From contig CATOJL010000048.1 of NCBI GenBank assembly GCA_951800155.1, forward strand, positions 1 to 9,459: DNA of 9,459 nucleotides, given 5' to 3'. The first letter of the stretch is position 1. Each line of letters starts with the position of its first letter. The notes beneath the pieces were generated by a model. It saw nothing but the letters and a program-made list of their open reading frames with translations, was not told the DNA's origin and ran no database searches. This stretch comes from an uncultured Bacilli bacterium. GTDB lineage: Bacteria > Bacillota_I > Bacilli_A > RF39 > UBA660. This document shows positions 1-7,491 of the stretch, piece after piece. The position numbers and the translations under genes are program-made.

Positions 1-305
1 TTTTATTACTTGAAAAGTTTTTCTATATTATTTCAAAAAATCTATCAAATCCATTGTATTTCCTTATTTTTTCTAACTTTCTATTATTGTGTATTTTTTA
101 CAATAATAGGGTGATTTTATAAAAAGTAATGAACCTTTCTCCTTTTGATTCATCCATTTCTACACGTTTTAAATCAATTTTCCATATTCTCATGTTTTAG
201 TAATGTTCTTCTACCTCTAAAGTTTGTAGCAACTATATAACTCTTTTATTTGAAATGACCTATTTTCTCTCACACTACATTTCTTATAATATAGATTTAC
301 AAATT
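1..305. other. Non-coding stretch downstream of ftsH
   Basis: I find no convincing gene here. The only minus-strand reading frame of note is 31 codons (193 down to 98). It has no ribosome binding site and resembles nothing I recognise, so I do not call it. The stretch is very AT-rich and holds one perfect inverted repeat (listed separately). No tRNA-like cloverleaf or riboswitch motif was seen. It is probably the intergenic region between the ftsH terminator and the next gene beyond the window edge. Confidence 0.6.
81..109. repeat. Perfect 10-bp inverted repeat
   Basis: CTATTATTGT at 81-90 is answered by ACAATAATAG at 100-109 around a 9-base T-rich loop. All pairs match. Neither strand has a clear U-tract right after the stem, so it is not a standard intrinsic terminator. 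It could be a weak terminator backup, an operator or chance in AT-rich DNA. Confidence 0.5.
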
Positions 306-334
306 AGAAAAAAGAACTAGTCTTGTAGTTCTTT
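306..334 (-). terminator. Intrinsic terminator overlapping the ftsH stop
   Basis: On the minus strand, AAAGAACTA (334-326), a 6-base loop and TAGTTCTTT (319-311) form a perfect 9-bp stem running into a T-tract (T6 in all). The ftsH stop codon TAG is the first part of the 3' arm, so the last ftsH codons also encode the terminator. It ends the kinase-like–tilS–ftsH transcript. Confidence 0.85.
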
Positions 335-2302
335 GATTATTTCATCCTTTGTCATTTTCGAATAACCTTTTATTCCTTTTTCTTTTGCCATTTCCTTTAA
401 TTCTGTTAAAGTCAAATCAGAAAGACTTGCTTCTTTTACATCACTCGCATCTACTTCATTATCTTCCTCTGGCATACAACCATGAGCAACTAAATATTCA
501 ATCTGTTCTTTTGTAATTGTTTCATGTTCTAATAATGTATTTGCGATTAATTCCAATAAATCTTTATTATCTTTAATAATTTTTTCTGCTCTTTGGTAAC
601 ATTCATCAATAATTTTACGCATTTCTTGGTCAATTTCAAAAGCAACTTGGCTAGAGAAATTACGACTTTTATTATAATCTCTTCCTAAGAAAACACTTCC
701 TGCTTGCGTTTCTAATTGAAGAGGTCCTAGAGAAGACATTCCATATTCTGTAACCATGGATCTAGCAATTTTTGTAGCTTGCTCAAAATCATTATGAGCC
801 CCTGTTGTCATTTCTTTGAATATAAGTTCTTCTGCAACACGACCACCTAATAATCCACAAATAGTTTCCAATAATTCTGTTTTCGTTGAGAAATATGTTT
901 CTTCTTTTGGAAGCATCATATTGTATCCACCAGCACTTCCTCTTGGAATAATAGTAATTTTTTGTACTTCATTTGCGTTTTCTAACTTAATTCCTAAAAC
1001 GGCATGCCCTGCTTCATGGTAAGCAACCACTTTCTTCTCATGATCGGTATATTTTTTAGATTTTTTTGCAGGTCCCATCATAACACGATCATGGGCTTCA
1101 TCAATTTCTGACATAGAAATTGCATCTTTATTGAAACGTACCGCAAGTAAAGCAGCTTCATTCAATAAATTTTCCAAATCAGCACCACTAAATCCTACCG
1201 TTCTTGAAGCAATATGTTTTAGACTAACAGATTTATCAAATATTTTATTTTTCGCATGCACATTTAAAATTTCTTCACGTGCCTTTGCATCAGGAAGTCC
1301 AACTTGTACTTGTCGATCAAAGCGTCCCGGTCTAAGTAACGCAGGATCTAAAACATCTGGACGGTTCGTTGCTGCCATAATGATAATTCCTTCATTTTCA
1401 CCAAATCCATCCATTTCCGTTAGTAATTGATTTAATGTTTGTTCTCTTTCATCGTGTCCTCCACCTAAACCAGCACCTCTTTGACGACCCACAGCATCTA
1501 TTTCATCAATAAAAATAAGACATGGGGCATTATGTTTTGCTTGTTTAAACATATCACGTACACGAGAAGCTCCTACACCAACAAACAATTCAACAAAATC
1601 AGAACCACTGATAAAGTAAAAAGGAACTTGTGCTTCTCCAGCAACTGCACGAGCAAGTAATGTCTTTCCGGTTCCCGGAGGACCTACTAATAAAACACCT
1701 TTTGGAATACGTGCACCCAATTTTTGGAATTTTTTTGGTTCTTTTAGAAAATCAATTAATTCTTTTACTTCTTCTTTTTCTTCTGTCAAACCAGCCACTT
1801 TATTAAAAGTAACTTTTCTAGCATCTTCATTTAATCGAGCACGACTTTTTCCAAAATCCATTGATTTATTCGCACTATTCATTTGTCTTGTTATTAAGAA
1901 AAAGGCAACACCAACAATAACGACCATAGGAAGGAAATTTAAAATAAATTGTAATAAAGTACTAGAAGAAGGATCCGCTTTCGTTACAATTTTAAATCCA
2001 TGCGCTTCTTCGCCATTCAGTATTTTAGTGATGACCTCTTCTGCTAAAGGAACTCTAAAAAAGAAACTTTCTTTCTCTTTATAATCTTTAAGTGTTCCAG
2101 TCACTTCATAAACATTTCCTCCCCTACGTGGAGTAAGTGTAATTTCCTTTACATTTCCTTTTTCCATCTGACTCATAAATTCATCATATGTAATAAAGTT
2201 CACTGTCTTATTCATTACAGTTACAAAATATAAAATCCCTGCCATAATTAAACCAATTAAGACATAAGACAGAATCGTTCTTTTCGTCGCTTTTTTGTTC
2301 AT
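317..2302 (-). CDS. ftsH: ATP-dependent zinc metalloprotease FtsH with C-terminal Rho-N-like tail
   Basis: FtsH is a membrane-anchored hexameric AAA+ protease that extracts and degrades misfolded membrane proteins and some regulators. The 661-residue protein has membrane segments at about 10-30 and 117-138 enclosing an extracytoplasmic segment. It then has Walker A GPPGTGKT (207-214), Walker B LIFIDEID (262-269), the second region of homology with the arginine finger (about 311-330), zinc motif HEAGH (429-433) and third zinc ligand D505. All catalytic residues are present. The start is ATG with AGGAG ten bases upstream, 14 bp after the tilS stop, so the two genes are cotranscribed. Oddity: after an acidic linker (about 611-628), residues 629-660 (LTELKEMAKEKGIKGYSKM, then TKDEIIKEL) look like a Rho N-terminal/SAP-like helical domain, which most FtsH proteins lack. 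Family identity is certain; the tail assignment is by eye. Confidence 0.97.
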   Translation of the reverse strand: MNKKATKRTILSYVLIGLIMAGILYFVTVMNKTVNFITYDEFMSQMEKGNVKEITLTPRRGGNVYEVTGTLKDYKEKESFFFRVPLAEEVITKILNGEEAHGFKIVTKADPSSSTLLQFILNFLPMVVIVGVAFFLITRQMNSANKSMDFGKSRARLNEDARKVTFNKVAGLTEEKEEVKELIDFLKEPKKFQKLGARIPKGVLLVGPPGTGKTLLARAVAGEAQVPFYFISGSDFVELFVGVGASRVRDMFKQAKHNAPCLIFIDEIDAVGRQRGAGLGGGHDEREQTLNQLLTEMDGFGENEGIIIMAATNRPDVLDPALLRPGRFDRQVQVGLPDAKAREEILNVHAKNKIFDKSVSLKHIASRTVGFSGADLENLLNEAALLAVRFNKDAISMSEIDEAHDRVMMGPAKKSKKYTDHEKKVVAYHEAGHAVLGIKLENANEVQKITIIPRGSAGGYNMMLPKEETYFSTKTELLETICGLLGGRVAEELIFKEMTTGAHNDFEQATKIARSMVTEYGMSSLGPLQLETQAGSVFLGRDYNKSRNFSSQVAFEIDQEMRKIIDECYQRAEKIIKDNKDLLELIANTLLEHETITKEQIEYLVAHGCMPEEDNEVDASDVKEASLSDLTLTELKEMAKEKGIKGYSKMTKDEIIKELQD

Positions 2303-2316
2303 TTCTTCAACTCCTA

Positions 2317-3630
2317 TCAGTTATACCACAGTATTATATCACATTTTTTACCTTTTTCAATATCAAATTTTGACTTTTTAAGGCCGGGAAGCCATAATAT
2401 TTCTCCGCGACTGTCAACAACTATGGGATAAGTATCCCTCTTTTGAACTGGCACTTTACATTCTATAAAAATATCACTTATCTTTTTAGAACCTTGCATA
2501 TGCTTAATATACATTCTATCTCCCTCTTCTCTTGTTCTAACATAAAGTGGGAAAACAATGTCACTTTTGTTTAACCGACAAACAAAATTAGAATTTTCTT
2601 TTTCTTCCTTTACTTGCTCAATAACATGTCCATTGGACAACTCTACTTTCTTTTGTAATTCTATAAAATAAGATTCTTTTTGTTTTTCTCTTAGAAAAGA
2701 TATTACATTCCCATTTTTAATAGCCACAATGTTATTCGGTAAATGAATTTGCTTCCCACTATTCTTTTTACTAAGTTCTAGTAAAAGAGAAACATGTCTA
2801 TCTCTAATTTTTTCCATTTGATCTTGATACAATTCTTCTAAAATGGACTCTATTATTTTTTTTTGAAGATAAGAATCAATGGCACAAAGGGAAGAAACCT
2901 GTATAGAACCATTTCTATACACTTCCTCCATCTCTTTTTTTATCACTCTTGAAAGATATGCTTCATTTTCACTTATCTCTCGATTCCATTTTATGAATTT
3001 ATTATGTATCCTTTTATTTTCTATTTTTAAGAGAGGGAGTATATATTTACGAATACGATTTCTTGTATGAATATCTTTAAAATTCGATAAATCAGTCACA
3101 TAATCAATTTCATTTTCTCTATCGTAGTTTAATATTGTTTCCTTCGTTTCATAAATAAGTGGGCGTAATATACAATATGTATCCCTTTCTTGATAAATTT
3201 CAAATCCTTTATAACCTTTTAAAGAAGAACCTCGAATCATTTTTAATAAAACTGTTTCAATTAAATCATCTCCATGATGTGCTGTAAGTAAGAAAGAAGC
3301 CTGATACTTTTTAATCAAAGTTTCAAAAAAAGCATATCTTTGATGATGGGCATCATTCTCAAAATTTTTTCCACTATAGTGATCCAGAGTACATACTTCA
3401 AATATTACTTTATTTTTTAAGCAATATTCTCTTACAAATGCTTCTTCAAAATCACTTTCTTTCCTCACCCTATGATTCACATGCGCACATATTATTTTTA
3501 TATTTGCTTCATCCCGATAGGTAAGCATCAAATGAAGGAGAGCCATGGAATCCGCACCTCCACTTACAGCAACAACGACACAAGTGCCATCATGTATATA
3601 TTTTTTTAAATAAGTAGTTGCTTCTTTCAT
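2317..3630 (-). CDS. tilS: tRNA(Ile)-lysidine synthetase TilS
   Basis: TilS is the cytoplasmic, ATP-dependent enzyme that joins lysine to C34 of the CAU-anticodon tRNA-Ile. This switches both codon reading (AUA) and charging from methionine to isoleucine, so it is essential. The 437-residue protein has the N-type PP-loop SGGADS at 23-28, the HVNH segment at 50-53, HHGDD at 118-122 and the arginine-rich R-NRIR segment near 189-194. A C-terminal TilS domain lies at about 360-420 (TREEGDR, GSKKISD, DSRGEILWLPG). Length fits full-length bacterial TilS. The start ATG directly follows the TAA of the upstream gene, with AAGGTGGG as ribosome binding site, so translation is probably coupled. ftsH follows after 14 bp. 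In Bacillus hprT separates the pair; here it is absent. Confidence 0.95.
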   Translation of the reverse strand: MKEATTYLKKYIHDGTCVVVAVSGGADSMALLHLMLTYRDEANIKIICAHVNHRVRKESDFEEAFVREYCLKNKVIFEVCTLDHYSGKNFENDAHHQRYAFFETLIKKYQASFLLTAHHGDDLIETVLLKMIRGSSLKGYKGFEIYQERDTYCILRPLIYETKETILNYDRENEIDYVTDLSNFKDIHTRNRIRKYILPLLKIENKRIHNKFIKWNREISENEAYLSRVIKKEMEEVYRNGSIQVSSLCAIDSYLQKKIIESILEELYQDQMEKIRDRHVSLLLELSKKNSGKQIHLPNNIVAIKNGNVISFLREKQKESYFIELQKKVELSNGHVIEQVKEEKENSNFVCRLNKSDIVFPLYVRTREEGDRMYIKHMQGSKKISDIFIECKVPVQKRDTYPIVVDSRGEILWLPGLKKSKFDIEKGKKCDIILWYN

Positions 3631-4545
3631 TTATCCCACCTTTTTCTTTAATGTTTTAACCCCATTTAACTCTTTTATATATTTTTGAATTAATTCAAAG
3701 CTTATACAATCTTCTATTTTACAATCCTCCGCATATTCCAAATAATCTGTATCGATTAAAACAAACTCACCTTCTTCTGGTTGTTCATAATTATCCCCTA
3801 AAAATCCTATTGATTCGTTCGCAATATACATGTTTTTAAAATAAGCATAAGGATTGGGGCAGTATTTTCCTATATTATTTGGATGGATATCATCTAAAAT
3901 AATTCCATCCTCATAAAAAAGAACAAATAAATTTTGACATATCTTATAATTGCTATCTTCTAAAATAGGTACATAATGTACGATTTCTATCATTAAATGA
4001 ATATCACATAAATATCTTCTAAAAATAGGTCTTAACACATTTTTATGACTTGGTATCCAAAAACAATGACGAACATCTCCTAATTTTAAGAAAAAATCCC
4101 CTATTTGATACAAATCAGAATAGCTACCATTCGTTTTATATTCTATATCATTTATTGTTAAATTTTGAACACCCAAAAGCTCATCTAAAATCATTTCTAA
4201 GGCTTCTAAGTAAGGATTATTTTCTTTCTCCTCCATATCCTTATGAGAAAAGAGAACTTTTAAAATATCCTTTTTGTATAATTCCAAATCAACATCATAT
4301 TGTTTTTGATAAGCATTTAAAAAGGAAAGTAACTCTTTTCGTTCTCCACATGAAAAACTAGAAATAATTGATTGAAGAGAAAATGAAAAATTCTCTATTT
4401 CCTTAAGAAATTTTTCTAGAGCATATGGGAATTTGCGCGAAATAATACGAATAATATACCCCATATTTTCTTGTATAAAAGCAATGGATAAATTTTCAAG
4501 AAAAGGTTTTCCATGAAACAAATTCTTATTGAAATAGGTACACAA
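3631..4545 (-). CDS. Kinase-fold-like protein, 5' end probably cut off by element insertion
   Basis: I recognise no named family. The second half carries signs of a degenerate protein-kinase or aminoglycoside-phosphotransferase fold. These are a loop and lysine near 138-156 (TNGSYSDLYQIGDFFLKLG), a catalytic-loop-like DDIHPNNIG at 218-226 and a DFG-like IDTD at 264-267. Residues 1-130 are helical and unassigned. In Bacillus the gene before tilS, yabT, is also a kinase, but similarity beyond position is unproven. The 304-residue call starts at a TTG (4545) with no ribosome binding site. The frame stays open for another 32 codons to about 4642, and those residues look like real protein (TYKKIVKKLYNFFKKHPDAS) but include no ATG. 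The natural start is therefore missing, most simply because the mobile element split the gene. The remnant may be a pseudogene. Its stop touches the tilS start. Confidence 0.7.
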   Translation of the reverse strand: MCTYFNKNLFHGKPFLENLSIAFIQENMGYIIRIISRKFPYALEKFLKEIENFSFSLQSIISSFSCGERKELLSFLNAYQKQYDVDLELYKKDILKVLFSHKDMEEKENNPYLEALEMILDELLGVQNLTINDIEYKTNGSYSDLYQIGDFFLKLGDVRHCFWIPSHKNVLRPIFRRYLCDIHLMIEIVHYVPILEDSNYKICQNLFVLFYEDGIILDDIHPNNIGKYCPNPYAYFKNMYIANESIGFLGDNYEQPEEGEFVLIDTDYLEYAEDCKIEDCISFELIQKYIKELNGVKTLKKKVG

Positions 4546-4631
4546 ATTATAATCTGTTAGAAGATAATGGCTTGCATCTGGATGTTTTTTTAAAAAAGTT
4601 ATATAGTTTTTTGACTATCTTTTTATAAGTT

Positions 4632-4670
4632 CTTAAATGTCGTTATAACCTTTATTTATAAGCATTTAAG
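4632..4670. other. Probable element end with inverted repeats (attachment region)
   Basis: Between the int stop and the host-like reading frame lies CTTAAATG (4632-4639) answered by CATTTAAG (4663-4670). Between them are the 8-base palindrome GTTATAAC (4642-4649) and the sequence CCTTTATTTATAAG (4649-4662), which recurs inverted at 9149-9162. The int stop codon lies in the right arm. No U-tract follows on the minus strand, so this is not a clear terminator for int. Position next to int and the switch to host-like coding suggest the attachment end; the exact crossover bases are not visible. Confidence 0.5.
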
Positions 4671-5955
4671 ACATTTTTATTTTTGGAAGATGTTCACATA
4701 TATTGTTATAATTTCTTATATTTTCGCTTTCAAAAGTAGTAAATTCGTAGTAAAATTGCTTTTGTTGGTTTATTCTTTCCATCTCTGCTTTAGCCGACAT
4801 ATAAGTAGGGTGTGTATAATAACTTAATGTCATTGTAATATTTTTATGTCCCATGATGTATTGTAATGTATGTGGGTTTATTCCATCATTAGCCCAATTA
4901 GTACAAAATGTATGTCTTAATGTATGGGGTGTCATTTTTTTAGGTAGTTTTTCTTCATGACATTTATTATACTTTTTCACAATTCGATTAAAAATACCAT
5001 CGTACTCTATATTCGTTCTTGGGTTACCATTTCTATTTATAAATAAAAAACCACTATAACCATCAATAACAATAGTCTTTGTACTTTTACGATTATCTAT
5101 TATACGCTTAAAAATTTCATACGCTTTGTCACTCATAGGTACTTTTCTTGTTCCACTATCGGTTTTAGTATCGTCAATATAATAACCTCGTTCGCTATTT
5201 TTTAAAAGTTGATGGTCTATATTGATTAGTCTATTTTCAAAATCTAGGTTGGTGTCTATTAGTCCACAAAATTCCGATATACGAAGTCCCGTTTCTCTTA
5301 TTAAAATAATATCGTCATAATATTTAGAACAAATTTTATCATTTTCTATAAAAGAATATAGGCTTTCTTCTTGCGTTGGTGTAAGTGGTATATTTTGTTT
5401 GGTGTCATTTTCTATTACATCATCAATTTTAAACTCAAATGGGTTTTTCCTTATGTAGTCGTCTTGTATTGCCATCTCAAACGCCGAATATAAGGAGCGC
5501 TTATCATTTTTAATTGTTTGGTAGGACATTCCTTTTTCTTTCATGCGTATAACCCATTCTTTAGCGTCCGACATCTTAACATTTTCAATAGAACAAGCAC
5601 CAATTTTGTCTTCTTCTAGTAATTTCATAAGTCTATTGCGTCCTTTTATGGTGTTATCTTTAACATTTGGTCGTTGATTATTCTTTTTAGCATATAATTG
5701 ACATACACTTATTTTTTTACCTATGGTGTCGATTCCATCGCTAATGTCCTTTAAAATTTCTTGTTCCTTTTCTCTTAAAGACTTGTCGTCGCGTTTCCCG
5801 TTTGGTGTTTTATCGGTTGGTACTAACTTCCAAGCGTATATAAATTGTGGTTTGCCGAAACTATCGGTATATTTGTAAACATATCTTCCATCTTTTCTTT
5901 GGCTCTCTCCGTTATGTAAAATACGATTTTTTTTATCGCGTCTTTTTTCTATCAT
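4666..5955 (-). CDS. int: Tn916-family tyrosine integrase
   Basis: Int catalyses excision and insertion of the element through a covalent 3'-phosphotyrosine. The protein of 429 residues tracks Tn916 Int by recall from the N-terminal arm-binding domain (EKRRD, GESQRKDGRY) through the core-binding domain to the catalytic domain. Catalytic residues are R225 (GLRISEF), K264 (TKTDSG), H344 and R347 (HTLRHTF), H370 (MGHKNI) and the nucleophile in the YY pair at 379/380. A start at 5973 (TTG) is possible in frame, but I choose the ATG at 5955: AAAGGAG stands eight bases upstream and the Tn916 protein begins at the same point. The C-terminus is about 25 residues longer than in Tn916, and that extension is encoded across the arm-type repeats. 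A promoter and hairpin precede it in the gap after xis. Confidence 0.96.
   Translation of the reverse strand: MIEKRRDKKNRILHNGESQRKDGRYVYKYTDSFGKPQFIYAWKLVPTDKTPNGKRDDKSLREKEQEILKDISDGIDTIGKKISVCQLYAKKNNQRPNVKDNTIKGRNRLMKLLEEDKIGACSIENVKMSDAKEWVIRMKEKGMSYQTIKNDKRSLYSAFEMAIQDDYIRKNPFEFKIDDVIENDTKQNIPLTPTQEESLYSFIENDKICSKYYDDIILIRETGLRISEFCGLIDTNLDFENRLINIDHQLLKNSERGYYIDDTKTDSGTRKVPMSDKAYEIFKRIIDNRKSTKTIVIDGYSGFLFINRNGNPRTNIEYDGIFNRIVKKYNKCHEEKLPKKMTPHTLRHTFCTNWANDGINPHTLQYIMGHKNITMTLSYYTHPTYMSAKAEMERINQQKQFYYEFTTFESENIRNYNNICEHLPKIKMS
4734..4757 (+). repeat. Two DR-2-like integrase arm-binding sites
   Basis: AAGTAGTAAATTC (4734-4746) is followed by GTAGTAAAATT (4747-4757); the repeats are 11 bp apart, about one helical turn. 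From memory, GAGTAGTAAATTC is the DNA bound by the N-terminal domain of Tn916 Int in its solved complex, so the first copy matches 12 of 13 bases. The sites lie inside the int coding sequence near its 3' end, at the right distance from the element end for Int bridging between arm and core sites. Confidence 0.8.
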
Positions 5956-5979
5956 ATTTTTTGCTCCTTTCAATAATAG

Positions 5980-6026
5980 AAAGAGCCTTGATATGCAACA
6001 TCATTATATCACATATAAGGCTCTTT
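5980..6026 (-). promoter_or_regulatory. Long hairpin in the xis–int gap
   Basis: AAAGAGCCTT (5980-5989) and AAGGCTCTTT (6017-6026) form a perfect 10-bp stem around a 27-base loop, which itself contains TGATAT/ATATCA. In minus-strand RNA the stem is followed by UUUCUAUUAUU and then the int ribosome binding site. On the plus strand it runs into TTTTT. The loop holds the predicted int promoter -10. It could terminate or attenuate read-through from xis, or act as a plus-strand terminator. Confidence 0.65.
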
Positions 6027-6031
6027 TTCAC
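6003..6031 (-). promoter_or_regulatory. Predicted int promoter
   Basis: On the minus strand, GTGAAA (6031-6026) lies 17 bp from a perfect TATAAT (6008-6003). The start of transcription would be near 5996, about 40 bases ahead of the int start codon. The -35 overlaps the xis stop codon. This would give int its own sigma-A-type promoter. Predicted from consensus only. Confidence 0.55.
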
Positions 6032-6267
6032 TAGATTACATTTAATGTATCAATAATTTTTTCAAATTGTTTTCTTTTTATTTGAATTCGGTTGCCGTTC
6101 ATTAAAACCCAATTTGCGTTTAGATTTTCTTCTGCTAGTTTACGAAGTTTGTTTTCACCAATACGGAAATACTTTGACGCTTCCTCAATAGTTAGTGTAT
6201 ATTTTTCACTTATGGGAACATATATTTCACTTGTTTTATAAGTGTCTTGATAGTTCGTCATATTCAT
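6031..6267 (-). CDS. xis: Tn916-family excisionase
   Basis: Xis is a small DNA-bending, winged-helix recombination directionality factor that pushes Int toward excision. The 78-residue protein has the core YTLTIEEASKYFRIGENKL (about 24-42), then LAEEN and MNGNRIQIKRKQFEKII. By recall this is near-identical to Tn916 Xis over its C-terminal two thirds; the N-terminus is about ten residues longer. The first ATG is preferred because GGAG stands six bases upstream, inside the last codons of the FtsK-like gene that ends 3 bp before. The gene is therefore cotranscribed and probably translationally coupled with the transfer/replication genes, so excision may be tied to their expression. Confidence 0.95.
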   Translation of the reverse strand: MNMTNYQDTYKTSEIYVPISEKYTLTIEEASKYFRIGENKLRKLAEENLNANWVLMNGNRIQIKRKQFEKIIDTLNVI

Positions 6268-6270
6268 TGA

Positions 6271-7491
6271 TTACTCCATCTTACTACTTATAATGTTGTC
6301 AAATTCTTCTTTGTCCATTTGTGAAATTTCTGCTACTTTAATACGCGTCACTTTCAATTTTCCATCTTCGCAAAGATATCCATATCCTTGTGGGTTTATT
6401 TCTTTAATTTGTTTTTGTTTTTTCTCGTCTAAAAGCATTTTAATTTGGGTGTCAGATATTTGTCCCATCAATATTATTTTTTTAAATTGTTCTCTCGCAC
6501 CTCTTACAAAATATTCTGCGTCGGCTCTTTGTAGACTTACTATTGTAATTATCTTTTTACTACGCCCAGCAAACAATAAATCTGCAACCATATCTTTGAC
6601 TTTATCTTTATCAGTTTTATCTTTTATTGAATTTAGTAGTACTGCGTATTCTTCTATTAAAAGTATAATTGTTTCTTTATCTTCGTTGCTTTCGTCATTT
6701 TCCATTCTCTCTTTAAGAATTTTATGTACTTCTTTAATGCCATCTACTGCATTAATTCCATAATAATTTGGTCGATTTTTGAATTGCCTAAAATCCTCAT
6801 TTTTAATATCGCTTATAAATGCTCTTACATTTTCGCCATTATGTATCTTATTTAAAACTATTTTCCCTAATAATTGGTATCCAAAATATGTTTTGCCACT
6901 TCCCGTTGAGCCAACTACTAAAGCCGATAGAAAATCGTCTAGTAAACCATCGTTTAAAGTTACTTGAAATAATTTCGGCGAAAGTAAATCTCTAGGCGTT
7001 GCACTAACATTTATATATTTTGTTGGTATTCTAGGGGTCATAGAATATATATCAATAAAATATGCCGTTTCCAAATCGTCTTGTCTTGCTCTTAATTTTT
7101 CAATAGAAATGTTTTTAGGGTCTATAACATATGTAAATTCGTTTTCGTCGTCGCCATCTAAAATATCTATTAAGTCTACGAATTCGCCACTTTCATTTTT
7201 TAAGCCAACATCTTGAACATTTTTTTGTTCTTCTTCTTTGGCTTTATTGTATCTCTTTAAAGTTATTATAAGTGCTATTAAGATTAGTGTTAAAACTAAT
7301 GCAACTGCTATACTCCAAAAAACATATAATATTTTTGCTTCCAATTCAGTAGTCGCTTTTGATACTATATAAACTATTGCATAGTCTTGTGCTAGGTGCC
7401 ACAATAATTGTGCTATTACTATGTATAATTCTACAATTATAACCTTTATAAAATTAATTTTCTTCAATATTTGTTTTATCTTCTTCTTCAT
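6271..7491 (-). CDS. FtsK/TcpA-like DNA translocase (coupling-protein type)
   Basis: This 406-residue membrane ATPase probably pumps DNA during replication or transfer, like Orf21 of Tn916. Two N-terminal membrane segments lie at about 13-33 and 55-78, then a charged linker (80-118). The motor has Walker A GSTGSGKT (194-201), a Walker B strand ILLIEEYAVL (276-285), where the usual aspartate is a glutamate before the catalytic E281, and the FtsK-type SLQRADAEY (319-327) preceded by FAGRSKK. No gamma DNA-reading domain is present and the protein is much shorter than chromosomal FtsK, so chromosome segregation is unlikely. The start ATG has GGAGG nine bases upstream and lies inside the end of rep (38-bp overlap), so expression is coupled to Rep. 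The exact partner is inferred. Confidence 0.85.
   Translation of the reverse strand: MKKKIKQILKKINFIKVIIVELYIVIAQLLWHLAQDYAIVYIVSKATTELEAKILYVFWSIAVALVLTLILIALIITLKRYNKAKEEEQKNVQDVGLKNESGEFVDLIDILDGDDENEFTYVIDPKNISIEKLRARQDDLETAYFIDIYSMTPRIPTKYINVSATPRDLLSPKLFQVTLNDGLLDDFLSALVVGSTGSGKTYFGYQLLGKIVLNKIHNGENVRAFISDIKNEDFRQFKNRPNYYGINAVDGIKEVHKILKERMENDESNEDKETIILLIEEYAVLLNSIKDKTDKDKVKDMVADLLFAGRSKKIITIVSLQRADAEYFVRGAREQFKKIILMGQISDTQIKMLLDEKKQKQIKEINPQGYGYLCEDGKLKVTRIKVAEISQMDKEEFDNIISSKME

Noticed and set aside
98..193. 31-codon minus-strand frame downstream of ftsH
   Set aside because: No ribosome binding site, no recognisable similarity, and it runs into the inverted repeat at 81-109.
816..1430. 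Plus-strand reading frames inside ftsH (816-1022 and 1131-1430)
   Set aside because: They lie antisense to an intact, fully motif-bearing ftsH and have no ribosome binding site or protein-like features.
2303..2316. Missing hprT between tilS and ftsH as a deletion scar
   Set aside because: The 14-bp gap holds a normal ftsH ribosome binding site and no gene remnant; tilS–ftsH adjacency occurs naturally in other Bacillota.
4546..4670. tRNA gene or duplicated tRNA 3' end as integration site
   Set aside because: No cloverleaf or T-arm sequence is visible; Tn916-type integrases use AT-rich targets rather than tRNA genes.
6293..6967. Plus-strand reading frames opposite the FtsK-like gene
   Set aside because: Low-complexity, Ser/Leu-rich translations antisense to a well-supported gene; shadows.
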